A DNA stretch of 64,000 bases from Halococcus salsus (lineage in GTDB: Archaea > Halobacteriota > Halobacteria > Halobacteriales > Halococcaceae): assembly GCF_009900715.1 (NCBI RefSeq), contig NZ_JAAAJC010000003.1, positions 248,001 through 312,000 of the forward strand. Direction: 5' to 3'. The notes below the pieces were generated by a model. It searched no databases, was not told the origin of the DNA, and saw nothing but the letters and a program-made list of their open reading frames with translations. Positions 48,275 to 56,525 of the stretch are shown here, piece after piece; the first letter of the stretch is position 1; the number at the start of each line of letters is the position of its first letter. A program made the translations under genes and the position numbers.

Positions 48275-48754
48275 ATGGAACATGCAATGCTCTACGACAT
48301 CGACCAACTGATGCCGACCGACCTGATCACGCTCGACGAGCCACCCGCCGAGAAGGAGGCCGCGATCGAGTCCCTCCTCGACGTGGTGGTCGACGCCGGG
48401 CGCGTCGACGACCGCGAGGCGGCGCTCGCGGCGCTCCTCGAACGCGAAGAGGAGACCACCACCGGCGTCGGCAAGGGGATCGCGATCCCCCACGCGCAGA
48501 CGGACGCCATCGACCAGGCTTCGGTGGCCTTCTGCCGGTCGTCGGCGGGCCTCGACTTCGACTCGATGGACGACGAACCCGCCCACCTGGTCTTCATGAT
48601 CCTGGTCCCCGAGGGCGGCAGCGACGAACACCTCGGGATCCTCGCGTCGCTCTCGCGCTCGCTGATGCACGACGACGTTCGCGAGTCGCTCTACGAAGCG
48701 GAGACCGCCGAGGACGTGCAGGCCACGATGGAGGCGGCGATAGACGATGACTGA
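48275..48754 (+). CDS. ptfA: Fructose PTS EIIA component
   Basis: 159 residues, PTS_EIIA_2 domain. The phosphorylated His is in KGIAIPHAQTDAID (His73 from this start; an in-frame ATG is at codon 5). Later LVFMILVPEGGSDEHLGILA is the domain core strand. It takes phosphate from HPr and passes it to EIIB. It overlaps ptsH by 8 bases. Confidence 0.95.
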   Translation: MEHAMLYDIDQLMPTDLITLDEPPAEKEAAIESLLDVVVDAGRVDDREAALAALLEREEETTTGVGKGIAIPHAQTDAIDQASVAFCRSSAGLDFDSMDDEPAHLVFMILVPEGGSDEHLGILASLSRSLMHDDVRESLYEAETAEDVQATMEAAIDDD

Positions 48755-49016
48755 ACGCACGGTGACGGTGGTCCCCGAGGCCGGCCTCCACGCCCGGCCC
48801 GCCTCCGAGTTCGTCCAGACCGCGAACGAGTACGACTGTGACATCGAGGTCGGACCCGTCGACGGCGACCTCGTGGACGCGCGGAGCATGCTCGCCGTCA
48901 CGAGCCTCGGCGTCGGCCACGACGAGGAGGTACGATTGGTTGCCGAGGGCGAGGACGAGGAGGCCGCGCTCGACGCACTCGAAACCGTGCTCTCGACGCC
49001 GGAGGGCGAGGAGTAA
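48747..49016 (+). CDS. ptsH: Phosphocarrier protein HPr
   Basis: 89 residues. The active His15 lies in PEAGLHARPASEFVQTANEY, followed by the Ser-containing VDARSMLAVTSLGVGHDEEV. It moves phosphate from EI to EIIA. Haloarchaeal acidic composition. It starts 8 bases inside ptfA and is followed by ptsI after 10 bases. Confidence 0.95.
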   Translation: MTERTVTVVPEAGLHARPASEFVQTANEYDCDIEVGPVDGDLVDARSMLAVTSLGVGHDEEVRLVAEGEDEEAALDALETVLSTPEGEE

Positions 49017-49026
49017 TCACCGTCCC

Positions 49027-50742
49027 ATGACCGAACGAACCCTGCGTGGTATCGGTGCGACACCGCTCTCGGCCGTCGGTAGCGTCGTCTGGTATCAGCC
49101 CGACGAGGCCGTCGACCTCCCGGACCCGCCGGCAAGCGAGACGGTCGACTCGGATACGGAGCGCGAACGGTTCGAGTCGGCGCGGGAGCGGGCGCGAGAG
49201 GAGTTGGAGACCGAACGCGACCGGGCGGCCGAGCGCGTCGGGAGCGACGAGGCCGCGGTGTTCGACGCCCACATCCAGTTTCTCGACGACCCGCAGATCG
49301 AGGGTGAGGTCGAGAACGGGATCGATAGCGGGCTGCCGGCCGAACACGCCGTCAAGGAGGGGTTCGCGAGCGGTATCGAGCAGTTCGAGGGAATGGAGGG
49401 CCGGATGGCCGAACGCGCCGACGACCTCCGGGACGTCCGCGACCGCTTCGTGCGGCTCCTCGTCGGCGCGGAGCGGCTGGACCTCTCGGGGCTGCCCGAC
49501 GGAACGGTTGTATTCGCCGAGCGGCTCACCCCGAGCGACACCGCCCAGTTGGATCCCGATTCGGTGGCGGGGTTCGTCACCGCCACGGGCGGGCGGACCT
49601 CTCACGCCGCGATCTTCGCGCGGTCGCTCGCGCTGCCCGCCGTCGTCGGCGTCGGTGACGACCTCCTCGGGATCGAGGACGATACCACAGTAGTCGTGGA
49701 CGGTGAGGCGGGCGAGGTGGTCGTCGAACCAAACGAGGGAACCCGCAAGCGGGCGGCCGAGACCGACCGTGCCGAGGTCCGCCACGAGCCGGTGACGACG
49801 GCGGATGGGAAGGCGATCGAGGTGGCCGCGAACGTCGGCCAGCCGGTCGAGATCGAGGGCGCGACCGAACGCGGGGCCGACGGCGTGGGGCTGTATCGGA
49901 CGGAATTCCTCTTCCTCGATCGAGAGGAACCTCCCAATGAAGAGGAGCAGTACGAGGCCTACCGCGAGGCGCTCGCGGCGTTCCCCGACGGTCGCGTGGT
50001 GGTCCGCACCCTCGACATCGGGGGCGACAAGCCGATCCCCTACCTCAATTTGCCTGCGGAGGAGAACCCGTTCCTCGGCGAGCGCGGGATCCGGCGGTCG
50101 CTCGGCGTCGATGATGAACTGTTCGAGACCCAGCTCCGGGCGCTGGTCCGTGCCGCGGGCGAGGCTGAAGGGGATTTGGCCATCATGTTCCCGCTGGTCG
50201 CCACGGTCGAGGAGTTCGAGGCCGGGCGCGAGCGGGTCGAGGAAGTGGTCGCGGAGCTCGAATCGGCGGGCGAGCCCGTCGCACGATCCGAGATCGGGAC
50301 GATGATAGAGACGCCGGCGACGGCGTTTCTGGCACCCGACCTCGCCGCCCGTGCGGACTTCCTCTCGGTCGGCACGAACGACCTCACGCAGTACGTGATG
50401 GCCGCCGACCGGGGGAACGAGCGCGTCGCCGACCTCCACGATCCCTGTCAGCCCGCCGTGGTGCGCGCGCTCCGGCAGGTCGTCGCGGCCACCGAGGGTA
50501 CCGACACGTGGGTCGGGATGTGCGGCGAGATGGCGGGCGACCCCGCGCTGACCGAGCTCCTCGTCGGCCTCGGGTTCGACGAGCTGAGCATGAGCGCCGT
50601 CACCCTCCCCGAGGTCAAAACCCGGATCGAGGCGATCGATTCGACCGAGGCCGAACGCCTCGCCGAGCGCGCGCTCGACGCGAGCACGAAAGGAGAAGTG
50701 TACGAACTGCTCACAGAAGCCAACGGAGACCGAGACCAATGA
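49027..50742 (+). CDS. ptsI: PTS enzyme I (phosphoenolpyruvate-protein phosphotransferase)
   Basis: 571 residues. The phospho-His is in TGGRTSHAAIFARS (near 192). The PEP-binding barrel follows with TEFLFLDREEPPNEEEQYEA, RTLDIGGDKPIPYLNLP (near 325), EIGTMIETPATAF (near 425), DFLSVGTNDLTQY and WVGMCGEMAGDPALTELLVG with the catalytic Cys near 499. It uses PEP to phosphorylate HPr. Overlaps ptfB by 4 bases (ATGA). Confidence 0.96.
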   Translation: MTERTLRGIGATPLSAVGSVVWYQPDEAVDLPDPPASETVDSDTERERFESARERAREELETERDRAAERVGSDEAAVFDAHIQFLDDPQIEGEVENGIDSGLPAEHAVKEGFASGIEQFEGMEGRMAERADDLRDVRDRFVRLLVGAERLDLSGLPDGTVVFAERLTPSDTAQLDPDSVAGFVTATGGRTSHAAIFARSLALPAVVGVGDDLLGIEDDTTVVVDGEAGEVVVEPNEGTRKRAAETDRAEVRHEPVTTADGKAIEVAANVGQPVEIEGATERGADGVGLYRTEFLFLDREEPPNEEEQYEAYREALAAFPDGRVVVRTLDIGGDKPIPYLNLPAEENPFLGERGIRRSLGVDDELFETQLRALVRAAGEAEGDLAIMFPLVATVEEFEAGRERVEEVVAELESAGEPVARSEIGTMIETPATAFLAPDLAARADFLSVGTNDLTQYVMAADRGNERVADLHDPCQPAVVRALRQVVAATEGTDTWVGMCGEMAGDPALTELLVGLGFDELSMSAVTLPEVKTRIEAIDSTEAERLAERALDASTKGEVYELLTEANGDRDQ

Positions 50743-51233
50743 AACTCGTCGCAGTCACGTCCTGTCCGACCGGTATCGCACACAGTCAGATGGCCGCCGA
50801 GAGCCTCGAACAGACCGCGGACCGGCTGGGTCACGAGATTCAGGTCGAGATCCAGGGGGCGATGGGGGCCGAGAACGAACTCGACAAGGCAACGATCGCC
50901 GACGCGGACGCGGCGATCATCGCCGCCGACACCGCGGTCTCGCGCGACCGGTTCGAGGCCGCGGCCGTCCCCGTCGTCAAGGCCACCGTGAAGGCCGCGA
51001 TCAACGACACCGAGTCGCTGTTCGAGCGCGCCGAGGAGACCGGCGGGGGAGCGAAAGCGAGCGACACGGCCGAGACGGAAACGACGGAGACCGAACCCGC
51101 CGAGTCGAGCGTGGACGAGAACGACGAGGCCGACGCGAGCGCGCAGACGGGCTACGACGACCTCAGCCCGGACCAGATCGGCGGCGACCCGCGGAAGGGG
51201 CTGTTCGCCCGGATGAAACGTCGGTTCTCGTAG
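50739..51233 (+). CDS. ptfB: Fructose PTS EIIB component
   Basis: 164 residues. The PTS_IIB_fruc domain has the phospho-Cys9 in VAVTSCPTGIAHSQMAAESL, and ends near residue 105. A long acidic Thr/Glu linker (TAETETTETEPAESSVDEND) and a C-terminal basic patch GLFARMKRRFS follow. That tail could bind the membrane next to EIIC. It is the last gene of the operon; gene order matches Haloferax except that ptfB lies at the 3' end, as there. Confidence 0.94.
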   Translation: MKLVAVTSCPTGIAHSQMAAESLEQTADRLGHEIQVEIQGAMGAENELDKATIADADAAIIAADTAVSRDRFEAAAVPVVKATVKAAINDTESLFERAEETGGGAKASDTAETETTETEPAESSVDENDEADASAQTGYDDLSPDQIGGDPRKGLFARMKRRFS

Positions 51234-51279
51234 CGACGACAGTCGGAGTGTTTCCGACCGACGAAGGCGAGGTGACGCC

Positions 51280-52116
51280 TTAGTAGCCGAGTCGGTCGAG
51301 GGTCCGGTCGAGCGCGTCGTGATAGCGGCCGCCGAACAGCGAGACGTGAATCAGGAGCGGGTAGAGCCGGTAGACGTAGCGCCGGCGCTCGAAGAATTCG
51401 GGCTCGATCCCGCGATGTTCCCGATAGCGCTCGAAGAACGCCTCGCCGAAGGTGCCGGTCCAGTCGATATACGCGAGTTCGACCTCGGGGTGGGCGTAGT
51501 AGACCGCGGGGTCGAGGAACGCGGTGACGCGGCCGTCGCGCGAGAGGACGTTCGTGGTCCAGACGTCGCCGTGGATCAGGGATGGGGAGTCCGGTTCGGC
51601 GAGGAGGTCGTCGAGGTCGGCACAGACGGACTCGACCCGTTCGCCGATCTCCGGGGCGAACGACCGAGCCGAGAGGACCTGGCGGAGGCGGTGGTCGCAG
51701 TAGAACTCCACCCAGGAATCGGTCCACGGGTTCGGCTGGTGAACCGGCCCGACGACCGTGTCGCGTTCGAAGCCGTAGCTCGAAGCCTGCCGGTCGTGGA
51801 GCGCGGCGAGGTGGTCGGCCGCGTCCCTCGCGACGGCCGCGTCGTGGCTCGTTTCGCCCTCGACGTACTCGATGACCAGCAGGTCCGACGAGGCGTGGTG
51901 GACGGCGGGAACCGGCAGGTCGCTGTGGCTGGCGAGGAATCGAAGCATCCGGCCTTCGAGGTCGAGCGGCGTTTCGCCGACCTTCGCGACGACCCGTCGA
52001 CCGTCGGCGAGGCGCGCGCGATAGACCGTGCCGATCTGTCCGCCCGAGAGCGCCGTGAACGAGACGGGAGCCGAGCCGAGGGCCGCGTCGACTTCGGCTT
52101 CGGGGGGAGTCGTCAT
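51280..52116 (-). CDS. Fructosamine kinase family protein
   Basis: 278 residues, aminoglycoside-phosphotransferase fold. GGQIGTVYRARLADGRRVVA (near 26) is the P-loop-like start with Lys in VVAKVGETP; the catalytic loop is SLIHGDVWTTNVLSRDGRVT (His-Gly-Asp near 190) and the metal Asp in AFLDPAVYYAHPEVELAYID. Family members phosphorylate ketosamines formed by glycation at C3. It is convergent with the PTS operon (46-base gap). A substrate link to fructose-derived glycation is possible but unproven. Confidence 0.88.
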   Translation of the reverse strand: MTTPPEAEVDAALGSAPVSFTALSGGQIGTVYRARLADGRRVVAKVGETPLDLEGRMLRFLASHSDLPVPAVHHASSDLLVIEYVEGETSHDAAVARDAADHLAALHDRQASSYGFERDTVVGPVHQPNPWTDSWVEFYCDHRLRQVLSARSFAPEIGERVESVCADLDDLLAEPDSPSLIHGDVWTTNVLSRDGRVTAFLDPAVYYAHPEVELAYIDWTGTFGEAFFERYREHRGIEPEFFERRRYVYRLYPLLIHVSLFGGRYHDALDRTLDRLGY

Positions 52117-52249
52117 CCGAGGGGAGTCCGGTCCGTGTAGGGATGAACGTGGTCCATCGCGGTCGCCGGTCGGACGGCGCGTCGTCGCGTGGATTGTGAC
52201 GCGAGTGGGTTCGGCGACACGGCTCGGTAAGGTGATCCGCGAACCCGGA

Positions 52250-52822
52250 TCAGCTGGACGGGTCGCGGCCGAGGGTGTGGAACGCCTCGTTCGGGCGGAT
52301 GTCGGCGAACGTCGACATCCGGTTCGAGAGGTTGAAGAAGGCGGTGACGCTCGCGATGTCCCAGACCGCCTTCTCCGAAAAGCCCGCCTCGCGGAGGCGC
52401 TGGACGTCCGCCGAGTCGACTTTGCCCGGTGAGTCGGGGAGTTTCACCGCCACGTCGAGCATCGTGCGATGGGGTTCGGCGAGGTCGGCGGAGCGGTGGT
52501 TGGCGGCGAGCTGGTCGGCGAGCAGCGGGTCGTCGCCGTAGATCCGGAGGAGTGCGCCGTGGGCGACGACACAGTAATAGCAGTCGTTCGCGCCGCTGAC
52601 TGCCACGATTATCATCTCGATCTCCTCGCGTTCGAGCGCGGTGTGTTCGACCAGCGCGTCGTGGTAGGCGAAGAAGGCCCGGAAGTGCGAGGGACGGTAG
52701 GCGAACGCCGAGAAGACGTTCGGCGTGAACCCCGCGTCCTCGGTCTCGCGCTCGATGCGCTCGCGGACGTCGTCCGGAAGTGTCTCAGGATCGGGAACGG
52801 GAAACTCGCCCATTGGTTCCAT
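52250..52822 (-). CDS. AhpD-like peroxidase-related protein (carboxymuconolactone decarboxylase family)
   Basis: 190 residues. The redox motif is SGANDCYYCVVAHGALLRIY (C-x-x-C-x-x-x-H, near 82), typical of AhpD-like alkylhydroperoxidases. The N-terminal PDDVRERIERETEDAGFTPN and later FNLSNRMSTFADIRPNEAFH fit the TIGR01926-type peroxidase-related enzymes. It probably removes organic peroxides. A second Met is at codon 4. Stand-alone gene. Confidence 0.85.
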   Translation of the reverse strand: MEPMGEFPVPDPETLPDDVRERIERETEDAGFTPNVFSAFAYRPSHFRAFFAYHDALVEHTALEREEIEMIIVAVSGANDCYYCVVAHGALLRIYGDDPLLADQLAANHRSADLAEPHRTMLDVAVKLPDSPGKVDSADVQRLREAGFSEKAVWDIASVTAFFNLSNRMSTFADIRPNEAFHTLGRDPSS

Positions 52823-52864
52823 ATCCGACCGACGACGGTCGGTGTGGGCTTCAAGCTTCGGGGC

Positions 52865-53017
52865 TCAGCGGTACGAATCCAGCCACCGGCTGAGCACGAA
52901 CAGCACGCCGTAGCCGATCAACCCGAGAACGAACACCGTCGCGGGGATGACGAACGGCCCGAACGTCCGGAACAGCGTATCGACGACCGTCTCGAACGCC
53001 ATCGCCAACCCCGTCAT
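52865..53017 (-). CDS. Small single-helix membrane protein (50 aa)
   Basis: 50 residues: MTGLAMAFETVVDTLFRTFG, then a hydrophobic helix (FVIPATVFVLGLIGYGVLFV) and a charged end (SRWLDSYR). Similar small membrane proteins occur in many haloarchaeal genomes. It lies between the AhpD-like gene and the MTH865-like gene. An in-frame ATG also lies at codon 6. Confidence 0.55.
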   Translation of the reverse strand: MTGLAMAFETVVDTLFRTFGPFVIPATVFVLGLIGYGVLFVLSRWLDSYR

Positions 53018-53082
53018 AGTCGGGTCTCGGCAGCCGCGGGCTTAACTCTTTGACTCCGACGCGACGAACCTCGAACCCCGAT

Positions 53083-53334
53083 TCAGAGCTCGTCCTGGGC
53101 CTTGAGCTGCTCGATGACGTCGTCGACGAAGTTCTCGGGGCTCTCGTAGGGGAAGTTCCCACCGGAGAGCTTGGTGTTGAGCTCCATCGCGGTCATCGAG
53201 AAGTCGCCCGACTCGAACTTCGTCGACGGCCCGTTCGGGAGCGCCGGCACGAGGTCCATCGGGCTCGAGATCGGGTAGTCGGCACCTTCGAACGCGTCGA
53301 TCATCTGGGATCTGAGTTCGTCTTCGTCTGCCAT
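53083..53334 (-). CDS. MTH865-like family protein
   Basis: 83 residues. ELRSQMIDAFEGADYPISSP, DLVPALPNGPSTKFESGDFS and YESPENFVDDVIEQLKAQ match the small helical MTH865 family (EF-hand-like fold without calcium loop). The function is unknown. The ATG at 53334 is chosen; another Met lies three codons upstream. Confidence 0.8.
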   Translation of the reverse strand: MADEDELRSQMIDAFEGADYPISSPMDLVPALPNGPSTKFESGDFSMTAMELNTKLSGGNFPYESPENFVDDVIEQLKAQDEL

Positions 53335-53406
53335 AGCACCCACGGGTTTGCCGAGTGTCAGTAAAAACGTTCGGGAACCCCGAGTCCGTTGGTCGGAATT
53401 GTCGGG

Positions 53407-54195
53407 CTACCGGAGCGCGTCGAGCACCGAACCGATCTCCCCAAGATTCTCGATCACGTGGTCGGGCTCGACCGAGGTCGTGGCGAGCGTGGTCCCGTCG
53501 GTGACGCCCGAGCGAACCAGGACGGTCGTCAGCCCGCCGCGCTCGCCGAGCGCGATGTCGGTGTCGAGCCGGTCGCCGACCACGAGGCACTCCTCGGGGT
53601 GAGAGAGAGCCGCGAGCGCCGCGTCGAGCGCCTCTTGGGAGGGTTTGCCGACCACGATGTCGGGCTCGCGTTCGGCGACGCCCGCCACCGCGTTGATGAT
53701 GGCCCCCGACCCCGGCACCGACTTCCCATCAGCGGTGGGGATCGTGACGTCGGGGTCGGTACCGACGAACGCCGCGCCGGCTTCGAGCGCCCGGAGCCCC
53801 GCGGTCATGTCGTCGTAGGTGAACCCCCGGTCGTAGGAGGCCACCAGCACGTCACAGGTCTCGGGGGCCTCGACCAGCGCCAGCCCCGCCTCCTCGAACA
53901 GGGAGCGGAGCCCCGACGAACCGATGAGGAAGACCCGCTCGTCGGCGTGTTCGCGCGTGAGGTAGTCGGTCGTCACCGTGGCGGCCGACCGGATGCGTTC
54001 GGGATCGACATCGAAGCCCATCCCCGCGAGCCGGTCGGCGAACCCCGCGGCCGATCTGGTCGGGTTGTTCGAGAAGAAACAGGGGGTGTAGCCGGCGTCC
54101 CGGAGGGCGTCGATGCCGCGCCGCGCCCCCGGAACCGGCGTCTCGCCCCGGTAGACCGTGCCGTCGAGGTCGATTATCGCGCCACGGGTGGTCAT
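53407..54195 (-). CDS. HAD-IIA family hydrolase (NagD/phosphoglycolate phosphatase-like)
   Basis: 262 residues. HAD motif I is IIDLDGTVYRGETPVPGARR (nucleophile Asp near 9), the type IIA cap follows RDAGYTPCFFSNNPTRSAAG (motif II), motif III Lys is in VVGKPSQEALDAAL near 190, and motif IV VVGDRLDTDIALGERGG near 210. It dephosphorylates a small phosphate ester, perhaps 4-nitrophenyl phosphate in vitro, phosphoglycolate or sugar phosphates. It stands beside the sugar-nucleotide epimerase on the same strand. Confidence 0.9.
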   Translation of the reverse strand: MTTRGAIIDLDGTVYRGETPVPGARRGIDALRDAGYTPCFFSNNPTRSAAGFADRLAGMGFDVDPERIRSAATVTTDYLTREHADERVFLIGSSGLRSLFEEAGLALVEAPETCDVLVASYDRGFTYDDMTAGLRALEAGAAFVGTDPDVTIPTADGKSVPGSGAIINAVAGVAEREPDIVVGKPSQEALDAALAALSHPEECLVVGDRLDTDIALGERGGLTTVLVRSGVTDGTTLATTSVEPDHVIENLGEIGSVLDALR

Positions 54196-54251
54196 GGGAA
54201 CGCTTGGGGGGCGAAGCGGCTAAATCCTGGCGTTTCAGCCCGACAACGGAC

Positions 54252-55235
54252 TCACGACGAGCGAACGAGCGGTTCGTACCACTCCCGGTTGTCCTGGTAC
54301 CAGTCGATGAACCGCTCGACGCCGCTCCGGATGTCCTCGGTCGGTTCGTAGCCGATCAGTTCCCCGGCCTTCGAGACGTCGGCGTGGGTGTGTTCGGCGT
54401 CGCCGGCCTGTCGCTCGCCGTACTCGATCTCGAGCTCGGGCGCGATGGCATCCCGGACGGTCGTCGCGAGCGTCTCGATCGAGACGTTGTCGGTGCTCCC
54501 GATGTTCATGGTCTCGCCATCGGCGGCATCCGTTTCGAGCAGTTTCGCGTTCGCGCGGACGATGTCCGCGACGTAGGTGAAGTCCCGTGTCTGAGAGCCG
54601 TCCCCGTAGACGACGGGTGGTTCGTCGTTCGTACACCGCGAGACGAAGTTCGAGATGGCCATGTTGGGTCGCATTCGCGGGCCGTAGACCGTGAAGTAGC
54701 GGAGTGCGACGGTCGGGATGTCGTAGAGGTCGCCGTAGACCCGGACGTAGTTCTCGGCGGCGAGCTTCGAGACCCCGTAGGGACTCACCGGCGTCGTCGG
54801 CTGGTCCTCCTGGTAGGGCAAGGAGACAGGTTTACCGTACACCGACGACGAACTCGCGAACACCAGACGCTCGACCCCCGACTCGCGGGCCGCGTCGAGC
54901 ACGTTGAGCGTCCCTTCGACGTTGATGTCGTCGACCTTCCGGGGGTTCTCGACGCTCGTACGGACCCCCGCCTGTGCGGCCTGGTGGAACACGTACTCGG
55001 CGTCCACGACGAGGTCGTGGACCGTCTCGGCGTCACGGACGTCGCCCTCGACGAACTCGTAGCTCCCGCCACCCTCCTCGGCCGCGGTGCGCGCGGCGTC
55101 GATGGTCCGTCGTTTGATGCCGACGTCGTAGAACGGTTCGAGGTTGTCGAGCGCGACCACGTCGTGGCCCTCGCGGGCGAACGTCTCGGCGAGGTGACCG
55201 CCGATGAACCCCGCGCCGCCCGTGACTAGGATCAT
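54252..55235 (-). CDS. NAD-dependent sugar-nucleotide epimerase/dehydratase (GalE-like)
   Basis: 327 residues, extended SDR. MILVTGGAGFIGGHLAETFA is the NAD-binding start; FASSSSVYGKPVSLPYQEDQ (catalytic Ser) and SPYGVSKLAAENYVRVYGD (YxxxK near 144) are present, then RYFTVYGPRMRPNMAISNFV. Closest in style to UDP-glucose/UDP-glucuronate 4-epimerases. It provides an activated sugar, probably for the glycan genes that follow divergently. The ATG is at the exact start of the Rossmann strand. Confidence 0.9.
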   Translation of the reverse strand: MILVTGGAGFIGGHLAETFAREGHDVVALDNLEPFYDVGIKRRTIDAARTAAEEGGGSYEFVEGDVRDAETVHDLVVDAEYVFHQAAQAGVRTSVENPRKVDDINVEGTLNVLDAARESGVERLVFASSSSVYGKPVSLPYQEDQPTTPVSPYGVSKLAAENYVRVYGDLYDIPTVALRYFTVYGPRMRPNMAISNFVSRCTNDEPPVVYGDGSQTRDFTYVADIVRANAKLLETDAADGETMNIGSTDNVSIETLATTVRDAIAPELEIEYGERQAGDAEHTHADVSKAGELIGYEPTEDIRSGVERFIDWYQDNREWYEPLVRSS

Positions 55236-55366
55236 TTTCGGATGGGAGAAAGCCAGGCGCATAAAACCTACCGAATGTCGCTCGGCCGGACCTCGGGGAC
55301 CGTCATCGCCACACGCACCGGCCACGTATCGAACCGTTTTTGCCCCGCCTGCGTTTCGAACGACCG

Positions 55367-56506
55367 ATGCGAATCCTCCGAGTCGCACAGAAAGTCTATC
55401 CGGACGTCGTCGGCGGCGGCCCCTACCACGTCCACGCGCTCAGCCGCGACCAGGCCGCGATGGGCCACGACGTGACGGTGCTCACGATCGGCGAGGACGG
55501 CCCGCGCCGCGAGGAGCGCGACGGCTACACCGTGGTCCGTCGGCCGGCGACCGCCGAACTCCTCGGCAACGACATCTCGGTCGGGGTCGCACGGTTCCTC
55601 CGGCAGGCCGACAACTACGACGTCGTCCACGCCCACTCACACCTCTACTTCTCGACGAACCTCGCGGCGCTGAAACGCCGACTCGACACGACCCCGCTCG
55701 CGATCACGAACCACGGCCTCTACTCCCAGTCCGCCCCCGAGTGGGTGTTCCGGCTGTACCTCCGGAGCCTCGGCCGGGCGACGTTCAACACCGCCGACGC
55801 GGCGTTCTGTTACACCGTCGAGGACGCCTCGCGCCTCCGGGAGGTCGGCGTCCGGACCGACATCAACGTGGTTTCGAACGGCATCGACGAGACGCGGTTC
55901 TCGCCGGACGGCCCGGCGCGCTCGGGGATCGGCGGCGACCCCGCGGTGGTGTTCGTCGGTCGCCTCGTCGAGGGGAAACGACCCGGCGACGCGCTGGCGG
56001 CCATCGAGCACGTCCGCGAGACGCACCCGAACGCGCGGCTCTGGTTCGTCGGGACCGGGCCGCTCCGGGCGGATCTCGAGGACCGTGTCGCCGAGCGTGG
56101 ACTCGACGAGGCGGTGGGGTTCCTCGGCGAGGTCGACTACGAGGCGATGCCGGCGGTCTACCGCGCCGCCGATCTCTTCGTGCTCCCCAGCCGCGCCGAG
56201 GGACTCCCGCGGACGGTGCTCGAAGCGCTCTCGACGGGTACGCCGGTCGTGACGAGCGACCTCACCCAGATACGGTCCGTGGTCGACGGTGCCGGCGTCA
56301 CCGTCCCCGTCGGGGACCAAGAGGGCTTCGCGAGCGCGATCGCCGACCTCGCGGGCGACGAGGAGCGGTACGCACGCTACAGCGAGCAGGGTCGCGAGCG
56401 GATCGCCGAGGAGTACTCGTGGTCGGCGACCGCGAGGAAGACGACGGAGCATCTGGCAGCGCTCTGCGACGCTGACCCGCGAACCGGCGAGCCGAACTCG
56501 CGTTGA
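55367..56506 (+). CDS. Glycosyltransferase family 4 (GT-B)
   Basis: 379 residues. N-terminal GT4 domain YPDVVGGGPYHVHALSRDQA (GGG glycine loop near 15) and HAHSHLYFSTNLAAL; C-terminal GT1-type domain with VVFVGRLVEGKRPGDALAAI, LWFVGTGPLRADLED and the nucleotide-sugar E-x7-E-like LFVLPSRAEGLPRTVLEALS (near 275). Donor and acceptor unknown. It is divergent from the epimerase and faces the sulfatase-like gene. Confidence 0.9.
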   Translation: MRILRVAQKVYPDVVGGGPYHVHALSRDQAAMGHDVTVLTIGEDGPRREERDGYTVVRRPATAELLGNDISVGVARFLRQADNYDVVHAHSHLYFSTNLAALKRRLDTTPLAITNHGLYSQSAPEWVFRLYLRSLGRATFNTADAAFCYTVEDASRLREVGVRTDINVVSNGIDETRFSPDGPARSGIGGDPAVVFVGRLVEGKRPGDALAAIEHVRETHPNARLWFVGTGPLRADLEDRVAERGLDEAVGFLGEVDYEAMPAVYRAADLFVLPSRAEGLPRTVLEALSTGTPVVTSDLTQIRSVVDGAGVTVPVGDQEGFASAIADLAGDEERYARYSEQGRERIAEEYSWSATARKTTEHLAALCDADPRTGEPNSR

Positions 56507-56525
56507 ACGTGCTCGTCGTAGAATT

